A stretch of DNA of 64,000 bases from Oreohelix idahoensis (GCA_024509875.1 JAMPIV010012446.1:124001-188000), one strand, 5' to 3'; positions 41,120 through 52,860 are shown, numbered from the stretch's first letter. Translations and numbers: made by a program. Notes: a model not told the origin generated them from the letters alone.

Positions 41120-41860
41120 TGTCTCTGATGTGCCACTTCTTTACTCAAGTGTCAAAATCAGTGCTATTGTGTGGCTGTGAAACATGGAGAACAACAAAAA
41201 CATCAGCCAAGAAGTTAGATTTTCATAAATGGCTGCTTGTGAAGAATAAAGGGTTTGAAATGGGATAACAAGATCACCATTGTGGAACTGATGACAAGAA
41301 CCTGTGCCATCCGCTCATGGTCTTTCCATATCTCCGTATCCCCTTCATGTCTTTCTCCAGTTCTCTTTTCTATGTGTCTTCCTCTACCTCTCTTACCCAG
41401 GGGATTCCAGAACAGGGATTGTCTTACTTACTTACTTAGTCGTTCCCCTTCTACCGTGAGGTGTAGAGGTTCAGAACGGGATTGTCTCGTAATACTATTC
41501 ACAGGTTTTTTTCACTGTATGTCCTATGCATCTACAGCGTTTTCTTCTCATTTCTTGTTCCATTGGTGCTTGTCTGATACTTGTCATTAGTTCCACATTA
41601 ATAATCTTGTCATACTACTGCAATCCTTCTATTCTACTCGAGTGCCCATTTATGAAAGTCTGTAGCTTTTTGGTTGTAGTTTTTTTTTTAGTTCTCCATG
41701 TTTAAGAGCCATACAATATGACTGACTTGACATTTTAATTGAAAACCAGACCACAAAGTTTTCGTATTTGGACATGTGCCCTAATATAACTGATGAACTC
41801 TGTGTCTAGATTGAACAGAGCATGCCTCGCCAAAACGAGGTAATATTTTATTTTATTTTT
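41120..41860. mobile_element. Two RTE-like LINE tails (alpha) in inverted orientation
   Basis: 41120-41310 is a + strand copy (AAACATGGAGAACAAC, TTTTCATAAATGGCTGC, GTGGAACTGATGACAAGAAC). About 41300-41860 is a - strand copy containing the same blocks reversed near 41575-41705 and extending further upstream. The shared ~150 bp could pair as a hairpin. The - strand copy is interrupted by the 47-bp unit at 41425-41471. Confidence 0.65.
41425..41471 (-). mobile_element. 47-bp retroposed LINE 3' terminus
   Basis: A second tiny copy of the LINE E 3' end, flanked by CAGAACAGGGATTGTCT (41408-41424) and CAGAACGGGATTGTCT (41472-41487). The host alpha LINE reads through if the insert and one repeat are removed. 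It has the same 5' endpoint as 38559-38606. Confidence 0.85.
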
Positions 41861-43500
41861 TAAAATTTGAATTGAAAATTCTGATTTTTGTGTTGGATCT
41901 GATTTCTTTTGATCTCTGTGGATTTTCAGCTGTTTTCTGTTTCATTTTATTCAGTTCGTCTCCTTGAACCATTTCCATTGATGGACTATCATCATTTTTG
42001 TTTGTTTCTTCCCATTCATCTTCGTTTGTTTTCATTGTCGATGACGAGATGTCACCAAAGAATGTGTTGATTAATTCTTCTGTGAAAGAGCGTAAAGTAG
42101 TTTTTGAACAGATGGTAAAATTTTATTCTCTTTTTTATGCTCTCTGGATTTTGGAGGTACATGAGTAGGGTAATAATTTTTTTTTCTCAACGTTCTTTGA
42201 TTCTTTTTAAAAGAGCTTCATACATTTCTTCGGCTGAATGGTCATTCAGAACTGAAATAATTTTTTTCCCAATTACAATTAGAAAAAGAGAAAGATAGGA
42301 AAATATTTAGCGCAACGTTTGTTCTCAAACTGACCTGAACCGCGTCGATTAACATTTAATTGTTTCTTGTTTTAATATGATTCACTCATGCGCCACACAA
42401 ATTCCAAGCGTAAATAAGCGAGAAAAGATTTGTCTTTCACAAATCTGTTTAACTAAACGATTTTTATTAATAAAAATAATTTTGTAAATTTCGCAGGACC
42501 CGTCCATTTTTTCCAGAGACTCGACTGATCAAATTTTTGTAAATTCCCAGGAATTTCATCCAGGGAATTCCTGAGCCAGAAATCTTACTGCACACATTTC
42601 TGTAATAGAAAATTGTTTTCAAAATGTACTAGAGTCTTTGTTAGACTTTTGGCTACTGGTATATTTTCAACCCACAGAAAATTGATCGCTGCATGCTGCT
42701 CTTTTTTGGCTCGTACCGTTAACGAGCAGTCATATTAACACTGTTGCAGAAACATAACATTTGAGAGTTATAGGTTGAAGCAGCAACATAGAGGTCAGGA
42801 GTGTCAATACTGACATTTTAACTTGTGGACAAAACTCTTTACGAGCAAGTAAGCCGCCAAAACATGATATGCTCTTTCTGCATTGTGAACTGATGATGAG
42901 ACATTCTCCTGTGGTCAGTTTATTCTTCTCCATTCCATTTAAGCTTCGTTGGATATTTGTAATCAAAGTTATCATGACTTATGGTCAGTTCACCATGAAA
43001 ATATTGAAAGGCCCTGCGTGCTCTTTTAATGGGTGTTCAGTTTAAATTTCATGTTGCAATGCGCACTTTTCACAAAAAGATGGTGAGATTTTTTCGTTGT
43101 TTGTTACAAGACATTTTGCTTAAACTGTTAGTATATTGGGGATTTTTAAAAATTTGAACAGAACTTTCCAGATTTTTCTGGCTCACCTTTGTACATTGTT
43201 GAGTAAATGTGATATTTTTTACTCTTGTGTATGGTCTGGATACAATATTATACTGCAGTGTTTTATTGTTCAATTTTTGTTTTGTTTTGTTACAATTGTT
43301 TTTGATGGAGTGAGAACTGAGGCTTTGAAAGAAAATGGCTAATACATCACCCAGGTCATATTGCCTGAAATACTGTTGAATCTCATCATGGCGCAAATTA
43401 CTGTAGTTGAGAACATTTTTGTTTCATTATTTATTTCCTGTCAGAAAATTTTCATAGCTGAATGTGTGATAAGGCCTTTTGCCATGAGCGAGCACAACTT
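41861..43500. other. No gene recognised
   Basis: AT-rich intron or intergenic DNA. A - strand frame at 41853-42035 (acidic start, ending NTKIRIFNSNFKK) has a LINE-like final segment (KIRIFNSN) and may be a further LINE relic. The rest shows no motifs. Confidence 0.4.
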
Positions 43501-43539
43501 GCGCAGTCTTCTTTACTCAGTTACACACACAATTTACAC

Positions 43540-43717
43540 ATATAAATAGTCTTGATTGGTAAGCTTACACATTTACACTACCTTGATTGTGTCATGATTG
43601 TGTACAATTTCACACACTTACAGCCTTCATTGTATCATGATTGTGGAAACTTGCACATTTATGCACATTCATGATTGATAAGCTTACATGTTCACATTAT
43701 CTTGGTTGTGAAAACTT
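43540..43717. repeat. Degenerate minisatellite flanking element C
   Basis: Variants of CTTGATTGTGTCATGATTGTG followed by CACACATTTACAC-like sequence recur with ~45-65-bp spacing. The pattern resumes at 44057-44076 after a retroposon and, loosely, beyond element C. It is the pre-insertion target of both. Confidence 0.5.
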
Positions 43718-43731
43718 GTACGTATCAACAG

Positions 43732-44042
43732 GGACCTCAAGACGCAGCAATAGAGACCGCAGTCAGCGACTCATAGCTTGACTGCCTGCGTCAGGACCAG
43801 CGAATCAGAGCTGGTCAAGACCGCACTCCACCTCCACGTGGTGGTCCTGGAAACAGTCTGCAGCTGTGCAGGCTGGCTGAGCGAGTGTGGATCGAAATGG
43901 GAAGGCAAACCCGGTCCTAAAAAATGCCGTGCAGAAGTCGGATGTGTCGACCGAAAGGTGCAGATATCACAGCTACGTTGTAAACAGACACAACGCAACC
44001 ACCGTCCTTTTCAGGGCGAACGAAGAAGAAGAAGAAGAAGAA
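43732..44042 (+). mobile_element. Young retroposon of unknown family, (GAA)n tail
   Basis: 311 bp ending in (GAA)n and flanked by perfect 14-bp repeats GTACGTATCAACAG (43718-43731 and 44043-44056). GC-richer than its surroundings. No tRNA-like boxes or recognisable reverse transcriptase. The + strand frame inside (43778-44062) is not recognisable as a protein. Probably the 3' end of a LINE. Confidence 0.7.
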
Positions 44043-44076
44043 GTACGTATCAACAGCCTTGACTGTATGAACTTAT

Positions 44077-45462
44077 TGATAAGGGTGGATTTGAGCTGAA
44101 GTGGTAACTTGCCACCCTTATCGACACCTGGTATAAAAGTGCAAGATGTAGGTGTCTTCTCTGATTTAGGATGTTGCTGTGTATGTGGTAGTGGAACAGT
44201 TCACAGGGTTATCACACAGGCAACATGACGTGTAGAGTCATAGAAAGGGTAACTTCGTTGTATAAGTTTCTTCCATTTATTGCACGCCACAAAACAGTCA
44301 TGATACTTATGACATCAACATAGTTAACGAGTTCAGCAAGATGATATGGCACATTGAAAACAATCTCTGTAGTCAGCAATGACAGCTGTTGTATATATGC
44401 GTCATAAGACATCACAGTTCAATAGATTCAGAAATTCATAAATCATAGAGTTCTAGTTCGTGAAGCTGTGTAAATAATAATAATTTCTATAACTTCTGCA
44501 ACAGTGTCAGCTACAGATCTTCAATGTTCATAAACAATAATAAATGCTCCCATTCTGATGCTAGCAGATCAGTTGTATACAATAAGTCCGTTCACTGTCT
44601 GCACGTGAATAGCATACATGGGCTACAGGTCAGCTCGACCTTTATAATGTTCCTAAGTCTAACCATCTGACTTGGACGTGATCTCTGATATAACGAATCC
44701 TGGAACACAGACAATAGTCTTGTTGGTCTAGAGCGACCCATATATATTTAACTAGTTCAGGTATACAGATACCGGTGACTTAATCCTAGTCAAAGTACCT
44801 CTCCATTTTGCATCACACAGGCGAGCAAATAGGCGACAAAATGACGAACCTCTAGATGATAGCATAAAGTTCGATACAAGAGGAATTACCTTATTTCGGA
44901 AAATCAACCATGAACATATGCCTCCAGGCAGGCTTGAATAATACGGGAAATAGTCTAGTTAGCTAACTAACTCACAAAGACACTGTATTTCCCTCAGAAA
45001 ATCACAAGACGCAGGTCGCGTCTGCTCGCTTCTTAAACCATTTCTCAACTGCCGAACTGGGCGGAACGCACAGAACGAACTCCCAGCTTTTGACATGCGC
45101 AGAACGACAATCTCTGAGTTGCCGTTCACAATAAGACGATTCTAAGAACATTCGAGATAAAAGTCTTACACAGTCGCGCCTTTTATGGTCATGAAAAGAA
45201 GCGTTAAGAAAGGTTTCAGACATCTACCATAGTTGACTGGTACTACCAAATAAGGAGATGTGGTCACGCTTCGTTCAAGAAATTATAGACCGAACGTGTC
45301 TCTATACAAGAGAAGGCAAACTCCTAAAAAATTGTAGTTTCGATAACTCGGATTATGTCCCTTTGACCATAGAAAACATAATACACACTTCAGTCAAAAA
45401 AATGATCATACATATGAAAAATGTTTATACAAACGAAAAATAATAATGATCCGTGCGTAACA
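44077..45462 (-). repeat. 3' LTR of element C
   Basis: 1386 bp, near-identical to 52849-54234. Differences include GGTATAAAAG versus GGTATTAAAG and AATACGGGAAA versus AATACTGGGAAA. The identical short frames in the two LTRs are repeats, not genes. Confidence 0.92.
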
Positions 45463-46237
45463 TTACCGCACCCTCCCGGGAAAAAAAAAATGAAACATTT
45501 TTTTTTTTTAAATCCTGGAGCCGGAAAAAAAAATCTAGGCTCCTAACGCACGTATGATGCGTGGATATATACCTAACAAATTAGCTCAACGCATGGAGCG
45601 ACACTGAGATCATATCTCAGATCCTTAGAGAAAAAATTTATCTAAGTATACGCTGATATATTCCAGGAAGGTGCCACCAACACACGCCACAATGATGGCA
45701 ACAACATAATGACAATCAAATTATTCTCATACCAATATATGAAATTAAATATATTATGTGTTATCATACAATGTGTTGCAAATAGCGGTGTAATTTACTA
45801 ATATACCGCACTATATTATTACATTATATAAAGTAACAGTAATTAATAAGTAATACATGTGTTGATCTTCGGTGACATAAAACATTCAATAGAAGAAGAT
45901 GTGGACATCATCCGCTCCCAATGTAGGACAGGACTTGATATCCTCAAAGTTCCACAATGGACATAAACTCGCAGACTTCAATGATGTGCTGCGAAAATAT
46001 CAATAACACAAATCTTAAAGACAACTGGTAAATTTCTTAATACAATCCTGAAAATAATTTATTTAAATGTGGCCGAGTGATCTTTTGGCCCGTATATCAC
46101 TAACTAAGCCTTCTTAGATAATTACATGGTACAATGTTATAAATTTCCCTCAAAAAAAAAAAGTGAGACAAAATCTACTAACATGTCATTATAACATTGG
46201 ACTGTATATCAGGAAATATATATATATGACAGAAGAA
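45463..46237 (-). other. 3' untranslated region of element C
   Basis: Between the RNase H stop and the 3' LTR. Contains homopolymer A/T runs at 45480-45510 and 46150-46161 and the purine-rich tract beside the LTR. No coding sequence. Confidence 0.6.
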
Positions 46238-47146
46238 TCATGTGGAATCGTGTGGACATCTGGACAGAATGTCTGCCATTACATTATCCGAACCACGGAT
46301 AGCTCGAACCGAGAAATGAAATGGTTGAAGAGCTATGGCATAACGAGTGGACCTCGAGCTCTTCAAGTTTTTGCTCTGAATAGCAGTAAGCGCTTTCTGG
46401 TCGGTTTCCACAATGAAATGTGCGCCTAGAAGAAATCTTTGTAACTTCAGAATAGACCATACCATAGCCAATAACTCACGGTCTAAAACCGAGTAATTCT
46501 TTTCTGCAGCGTTTAATTTCCTAGAGATATACATCACCGGATGCAAAGTATCAGAATACTCCTGCATTAGTGCTGCCCCAATCCCTGTTGACGAGGCGTC
46601 ACTTCGAAGAACAAAAGTCTTCTCAATAGTAGGTAACTTAAGAATAGGTGGAGATGAAAATAGGGCTTTAACCTGGTCCAATGAGGATTGACATTTTTTA
46701 GACCAGCGGATCAGATTAGGCGACCCTTTCTTCAATAAAGTAGAAAGCGGTGCCATAATGGAGGACAGATTCGGAATGAATCGTCCGTAGAATTGAATCA
46801 AACCTAATAGACTCCTTACTTGTTTCTTCGTCTTAGGGACCGAAATGTTAAGTATTTTTGAAACATTGTGGTCCTCTGTCTTTAAAAGACCATGACCAAC
46901 CCGATGACCTAGGAAAGAAATCTCGCTAAATCCTATAAAGGCTTTAGAGGGTTTTGCAGTCAAGTTATACTCGCGAAGAGTAGACAGTAATTCGTATAAA
47001 CCCAAATAATGATCTTCCCAAGAATCACTGAATAGACAGATATCATCTAGGTATGCTATGACATCTGTACGATATGCGAGAATTCGCCGCATCATGCGTA
47101 CGAATGTAGCAGGGGCGTTCATAAGACAAAAGGCATGAAATTCCAT
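46238..47146 (-). CDS. Element C reverse transcriptase (second half) and RNase H
   Basis: 302 codons. It begins in the reverse transcriptase palm just after a frame break (LMNAPATFVRMM). It contains the polymerase motif VIAYLDDICLF near residue 35, then FLGHRVGHG and RSLLGLIQFYGRFIP. RNase H follows, with LRSDASSTGIG, LDRELLAMV and VETDQKAL as catalytic acid sites, and it ends at SDNVMADILSR. A one-base shift near 47130 separates it from the upstream half, so no complete polymerase can be made from this copy. Confidence 0.85.
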   Translation of the reverse strand: MEFHAFCLMNAPATFVRMMRRILAYRTDVIAYLDDICLFSDSWEDHYLGLYELLSTLREYNLTAKPSKAFIGFSEISFLGHRVGHGLLKTEDHNVSKILNISVPKTKKQVRSLLGLIQFYGRFIPNLSSIMAPLSTLLKKGSPNLIRWSKKCQSSLDQVKALFSSPPILKLPTIEKTFVLRSDASSTGIGAALMQEYSDTLHPVMYISRKLNAAEKNYSVLDRELLAMVWSILKLQRFLLGAHFIVETDQKALTAIQSKNLKSSRSTRYAIALQPFHFSVRAIRGSDNVMADILSRCPHDST

Positions 47147-48162
47147 TGGAATAAACCCCTAGGTGTAGAAAAAGCTGTAAAAGGTTTGGCACGTTCAGTT
47201 AGCGGGACTTGCCAATAACCTTTAGACAAATCTAGTTTGGTAAAGAATCTAGAATTAGAAAGTTTATTGAGTAGCTCTTCTAATGAAGGCATAGGTTCAG
47301 CATCGAACTTCGTAACTTGGTTCAATTTGCGATAATCTACGCAAATGCGAATGTTATTATCCTTCTTTCGAACAATAACCATAGACGAAGAGTATGCTGA
47401 AGTGGATGGTTCAATGATTTCCAAACGTATCATTTCATCCAACTCTTTTTCGACTTGAGACTGGAAATGGATAGGTATTGGATATGGTCTGACTCTGATA
47501 GGATTGTGATCAGTTAGCACAATGTCATGTTCTATGACATGTGTGTGTCCCGGGATGTCTGTAAGAACATCCTGAAATGTTTGCAACATCGAAGAAACTT
47601 GTCGATGTTCCTCAGCGGAAAGATTTGGAGAAACGGTCACGTTTTTCCAAGATTCCGTAGAATAAAGTGGGACCATAGAAAGAGGAAGATTGACATCAGA
47701 AAAAGTAGTTTCCTCATCCTGTATAACTGACAGAGATGAGTACTGACCATGAGTTGCTTGTGAATTGTCCGTAGCCTGGAAAATAGGCTGCAAATAGTCA
47801 GGTCTTTCATAAAATTCTGTGAGCATATTTATGTGGAAAGTTTTATGCTTTCCATCAATATCGACAACATAGTCGACATCAGAAATTTTGGAGACTATTG
47901 CATATGGACCTTTCCATGCAATTAGAAGTCTGTTCTCCCTTGAAGGAAGTAGAACGAGAGCTTTGTCACCTGGACAAAGTTGTCGTAGACATCTATTCTT
48001 ATTTGCAAACTGCCTTGCCTTTTCTTTAGCAAATTCGGAAGACGAAGTTGCTAGTTTGCATGCCTCGATGATCTTTTGCCTAAGAGCAATGACGTACTCA
48101 TAAGAAGATTGAGTCTCATCGCTAATATTATCGGCAGTGATTAGATCGTGAAGTAAAGACAT
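47119..48162 (-). CDS. Element C integrase C-terminus and reverse transcriptase (first half)
   Basis: 347 codons. The integrase C-terminal domain (LLIAWKGPYAIVSK, then HINMLTEFYERP) is followed by a spacer and the start of reverse transcriptase: DEMIRLEIIEPS, VRKKDNNIRICVDYRKLN near 265 and TKLDLSKGYWQVPL. It ends prematurely at WNFMPF. Upstream it overlaps the integrase-core frame by 22 bp in the -1 frame. The shift there coincides with a GCGCGC run, so a two-base slippage mutation is the simplest explanation. Confidence 0.85.
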   Translation of the reverse strand: MSLLHDLITADNISDETQSSYEYVIALRQKIIEACKLATSSSEFAKEKARQFANKNRCLRQLCPGDKALVLLPSRENRLLIAWKGPYAIVSKISDVDYVVDIDGKHKTFHINMLTEFYERPDYLQPIFQATDNSQATHGQYSSLSVIQDEETTFSDVNLPLSMVPLYSTESWKNVTVSPNLSAEEHRQVSSMLQTFQDVLTDIPGHTHVIEHDIVLTDHNPIRVRPYPIPIHFQSQVEKELDEMIRLEIIEPSTSAYSSSMVIVRKKDNNIRICVDYRKLNQVTKFDAEPMPSLEELLNKLSNSRFFTKLDLSKGYWQVPLTERAKPFTAFSTPRGLFQWNFMPFVL

Positions 48163-49020
48163 AGGGCGCGCGGTTGCGCACCAAAGACAAGTTCAAAAGG
48201 GGAAAACCCCGTATGTTCATTGGGGACCTCTCTGTACGCAAAGAGAGCCGCGGGTAAGACCCTGTCCCAATCCTGAGGATGATCCTCAGTTATTTTACCA
48301 AGTAAAGTTTTCAGAGTCCTATTTAAGCGTTCGACCAACCCATTAGACATTGGGTGATAGATACTGCTGAGAGACCTTTTAATGTGTAGCATAGACATTA
48401 CCTGTGACATAGTGTCTGATATAAGTTGAGTGCCATGGTCTGACAATATTTCTCCGGGAAAACCCAAGCGAGAAAATATCAGCCAAAGAGCGTCTGCGAT
48501 ATCAGCAGTTGAGATGCTCTTGAGAGGTATTGCTGGCAAGTGTGCACATATCGACACATGTCAGGATAAATTGATGTCTTAGCGACTTAATTCTAAAAGG
48601 ACCGATAATATCTATTGCCATTTTTTGAAAAGGGCGAATAGGAATGTCAGCAGCCTGGATAGGCGCAGCATGTCGTGGTCCTTTAGATTTGACCCCCTGA
48701 CATACTTTGCAAGAGCGACAGTACATTCGTATGTCCTTGCTCACAAATGGCCAAAAGAAAGCCGCAAGAACCCTCGACTTTGTACGGGAAAAACCCATAT
48801 GTCCAGCACATTGCGAGTCATGAGCATGTTGCAATATTTGCAATCTCATGCTCTTAGGCACAAGAATTTGTGAATGAGTGGACGTAGTCGAGTCTTGTAC
48901 CATACGTACAAGTACGCCGCTCTTCATAGAAATCCAAGATTTCCTATTAGTGTTCTGATTAGGATCACCTTTTTTTGCTAGAATGAAGAATTTTTGTAAA
49001 GAAGGATCTTCTTCTTGCAA
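48141..49020 (-). pseudogene. Element C integrase core, frame-broken
   Basis: Two frames join near 48530. The upstream one (49020-48502) has the HHCC zinc finger (HAHDSQCAGHMG, then CRSCKVCQG) and MAIDIIGPF with the first core Asp. The downstream one (48557-48141) has LSDHGTQL with the second Asp and SNGLVERLNRT with the Glu, then YREVPNEHTGFSPFELVFG. It is a gypsy-type integrase, placed upstream of reverse transcriptase. Confidence 0.82.
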
Positions 49021-49304
49021 TTTGATAAATGAGTCAGTGTAATAGTCAAGTGACTATCTTGGTCATTTACTTCATCATTATTAGTTAATGAAGTTTGAGG
49101 TGGATCCAGAGCATGTGCTCTTGTGACCACCGCATTGGTAGCTTCAATGTTTTGCTCTTCCAAACAGCAATCTGCTGTGGGGTACATTCCCTAACTCCGT
49201 GAATACGACCAATAATAAGGTCCGCAATAGGGTTTGGAAGTAGACACGCGTGGACTCTCGTGAAGAAAGGAGTAGCAATGTGTATTTATAGCAGTAGGAT
49301 ATTT

Positions 49305-49499
49305 TTAACGTGCCACCAAATGTGACACATTTGATGACTTTTCTGTAGCACAGGATGGATCTACAAGAGATTGCCTAACGCCGACAGTAGTACATCCAGA
49401 ATCAAACAACACTGAGACTGGATTACTATTTACTAGCCCCTTATGTAATATAAGAGAACCTCTCCCATCATGAGCAACATTAGCAGGAAGAGCGGGCAA
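49305..49499 (-). pseudogene. Element C protease fragment
   Basis: 64 codons with VLFDSGCTTVGV, the aspartic protease active site in DSG form. Upstream the frame connects to a Cys/His-containing segment (CIQC...CGHP) in another frame near 49520-49600. No stretch links it to integrase without stops at 49020-49300. Confidence 0.65.
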
Positions 49500-49513
49500 A
49501 GGATGACCACAGC

Positions 49514-51133
49514 TTAGAGTACTAACGGTTTTCGGATCAAATAAAGTACTGCATTGGATACATTTATTTGCCCTACCAAAATCAAAAGATGAGCATCCGA
49601 TAGCATTATGGTCTTTATCATTATTAACCTGTTTATCTGCTCCCTGAGATTCTTGTTGAACAGAGTTTGTCTGTTGATATCTTTTTCTCTTATGTTGCGA
49701 TCTACCGCGACCATTATTGCCTCTGCAATTATCATTAAAGTCCCTACTGTAATTTTTATCCTGGTTTGAGTTCCAGTTCCATAACTGTCATTACTATCTC
49801 TATGCTGTTGAGAACCTCTATTATCTTGGTATTGAGGTCTCTGCATAAAATATTTCCCTCTATACCGATTACCTTTGTGAAAATTTCTAAAGTTAACCGG
49901 AGTAGAATAACGTGTAGTATTAGGTTGTCTCCAGTTCTGGGAAGAAGAATCACCCTGGAATTGATCACTATGGTTCTGGGCATAATTACGATTACTTTTT
50001 ATTGAAATTTTTCTGGCTACCCTGAAATTTACGCATAAAATTTGGCCATCAGGTGCTGCCGATGCGACTGGCAGCCCTTCTTTCACCTTAGAGTTACTAA
50101 TGGTTATGTGCGGATGCGCAGTAACATACTGGCTACATTATTCTTTCATTTCTTTTATGTTTTTAGGTTTACGCTCATGAAGAATAGATAGAAAAGCTTC
50201 ATTAACAGAAGACATAACCTTATCTCTAAGTAGTAAATCCATAAGAGCTTCAAATGTATATTCTGTCTTAGACAACTCAACCCATCGTAAAAAAGTAAGA
50301 CGGATGCCTGAGATGAATTCAGAGAATTCAACTCAGTTTCTGGTAACATGGTTTTAAATTTAAGACGATATCGTCCTCGTTAAGTTGGTACTTCTTTAAC
50401 AATGCCGCCCTGACAACCTCATAGTTGTTTTTGTCAGGCACATCTACCATACTCAACAAAGTCAAAGCATCACCTCTAAGTATCTTGGACAGATGATACA
50501 CATATAATGTTTTATCTATATTATGCACATTACATGCACTTTCAAATCTATCTAGATAAAATGTTATATCATCGATTGAGGGATTAAATGCTGGTAGATT
50601 AAGCTTGAAATCCTTAGCATTAGTCTTATTTGACACCTTATTTGCATCATTAGCATTACCAGTGTTCAATAACTTTAACTTCTCTAACTCTAAAGCTAAG
50701 ACTTTTTCATCATGTTCCATTTTTGCTTTTCTCTCATCAGCTCTTTTGTAACATTTTTTCAGCTCAGCCTGTAACTTTTTTTTCAGCTGGGCCTGTAACT
50801 TTTTTTCTTCAGCCTCTATTTCAGTTTTATTTTCTTTTTTCAGTCTTTATTTTTTTTAGTTCTTTTATTTTCAGCTTCTTTTTTTTTTTTTCAGCTTTAT
50901 TTTAAGTTTTTTTGAGATTTTGTTCTTTTTTTGTTTTTCCATTTCATTTGAAATCTTTTTTTTCCATCTGCATCTGCAGTTTTTTTTGTTTATTTCAGCC
51001 TCTATTTTTTTGTTCAGTTTGTTTTTCATTTTCTTTTCTTCGACTTCAATGCCTTGGCATATTGAACAGTCGCAAATTCTTTAATTTATCACCTGTCTTC
51101 CCAAGGGCTTTACCCTGCTCAATAAAGTATCAA
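49514..51133 (-). pseudogene. Element C Gag, frame-broken
   Basis: Pieces in order: a candidate start ATG near 51133, followed by a Lys/Glu-rich N-terminus in T-rich + strand sequence (50721-51060) broken by homopolymer indels; a capsid-like part at 50720-50328 (KDFKLNLPAFNPSIDDITFY, then LSKILRGDALTLL); and an Asn/Arg/Gln-rich nucleocapsid part (50086-49514). The charged N-terminal helix parallels those in A and B. Several frameshifts mean no full Gag is encoded. Confidence 0.7.
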
Positions 51134-51489
51134 ATGTAGACATGATGTCTAAAATGTGAGTACAGAACCTGAAATAATTAATTATCTTATTTCAATGTTA
51201 AATAGCAACAAGACTTAATAAAGTGCTTGTATAATCTCTATGTTGAACCCAATCTCTGTGGGAAAAAGGAGTTGACACCAACTTGTATTATCAAATGTAT
51301 AATAATATCACAAGTCACCTCTTAATTAACAGTGCACTACCCAAATCAGTGCATAACCATCAGTTATTTATCATAACTGCACTACAATAGTGCATAAGCA
51401 AAAAACCACCAGTTTGTTATGATAAGTGCACTATAGACCAATAGTGCATGAGCATATATTAACAATAGTGAAAGCTAACTATGCAAGAA

Positions 51490-51710
51490 CTATGTAAACA
51501 ATAACAAGACAATGTAAACAATAACAAAGGTCACCAACAATGTAAACAATAACAAAGATCAAAGTCAATGTAAACAACAACAAAGATCAGAGTCAATGTA
51601 AACAACAACAAAGATCAGAGTCAATGTAAACAATAACAAAGATCAGAGTCAATGTAAACAATCAACAAAGATCAAAGTCAATGTAAACAACAACAAAGAT
51701 CAAACAATAC
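51490..51710. repeat. Tandem repeat in the element C leader, 28-bp unit
   Basis: About seven units of AATGTAAACAACAACAAAGA..., with period 28 between 51541 and 51700. It lies in the untranslated leader upstream of Gag. Confidence 0.8.
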
Positions 51711-52344
51711 GAAAACATTCGCATAAGTCAAATACACAAACAGCAAAACTAAAAAGAAATATGCGAAGATATGACTAACAAATGACGCTACAGTGTATAC
51801 ACAAAAATATACGTAAAGAACTGAATAATAGCAAAGGGGAGACCTACAAATACAAACAATCGAAATCGAAACTAAAAAACACAAAGAAAGAGAGAAAAGA
51901 AAAAAAGAAAAAAAAATATATATATACAAGAAACAAAAATAAAGCACACTCGTCACAACTAAACAGATATAGCAACGATTGTCGCTAGCAAATTTCACTG
52001 TAGGAAATTCGCACAGTCCCTAACGAAAACGCTAACAGTAGAACCTCTGTGACGTGGTATCTTCTACTGCAAGACACCGCCCAACCGAGAAAACCCGCGG
52101 AATATAAACATATAAATATACAAATAACAAATAACATATAACATATAAACATGTATCATGAAAACAATAGGAGAAAGTGTGAAAGTACAGAAGGCTCAGT
52201 TAGAACATAAGGGCACAGTTCACAAACAAAACAGGCCACTTAACTTCTATAAATCCAGCGTCAGCACGGTGCAGAACAGGATGTAATCAGCATTCTGAGG
52301 ATAATGATCCAACGTTGATTAACTTCTGCTCCCATAAACAGCCA

Positions 52345-52540
52345 TGACGAAGGAAATGAGCTTCTAATACTGCAACAGTTGTTACGGCACTTGACCTTCT
52401 GAATCTTCTAAATTGATTTAACCGGCACTTGACCTTCTGAACCCGCAACAGTACCCCTGAGACCGGAACAGTTGTTACGGCACTTGTCCTTCTTTTCATC
52501 AGATCAGGAAATCCATTCGCTCGGTACTTGTCCTTCTAAT
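52345..52540. repeat. Short interspersed repeats in the element C leader
   Basis: The block GGCACTTGACCTTCTGAA, or a close variant (GGTACTTGTCCTTCT), occurs four times, at ~52388, 52430, 52478 and 52524. Function unknown. Confidence 0.6.
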
Positions 52541-52717
52541 TTTACATAAACTTCAATATTGCCGAGCAGCGCCGGGTAGTTTCAAAATCAGCAACTGTCA
52601 GAAAATCCGGATACTTTCAATAAAATTTCTTGTAAGGTGGTAGTTGATGCTGTAGTTGTATCTAGTATGATGATGATGTCTGGGTTTGCTGACCCCCTTG
52701 ATAGCTGGAATCAGAGT

Positions 52718-52860
52718 GAACCAACCTATGGCCACCAAAAATGATATGGTGCGCCAAAATATCAGATGATAGAACCAACCTATGGCCACCAAAAATGATA
52801 TGGTGCGCCAAAATATCAGATGATAGAACCAGCTCTGGCCACCAAAAATGATAAGGGTGG
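52718..52860. repeat. 54-bp tandem repeat spanning the primer site and LTR edge of C
   Basis: The unit starting GAACCAACCTATGGCCACCA begins at 52718, 52772 and 52826. The third unit (GAACCAGCTCTGGCCACCA) abuts the 5' LTR and contains the likely primer site (reverse complement TGGTGGCCAGAGCTGG). In units 1 and 2 the same CCACCAAAAATGATA is followed by other sequence, so the LTR-edge TGATA is repeated too. Confidence 0.75.

Noticed and set aside
48141..48180. Programmed frameshift in the element C integrase
   Set aside because: The -1 change sits in a GCGCGC run with no slippery heptamer, and other frames of C are broken too. Mutation is more likely.
51490..51710. CRISPR-like array
   Set aside because: The units are directly adjacent with no spacers and lie in the leader of an LTR retrotransposon in an animal genome.
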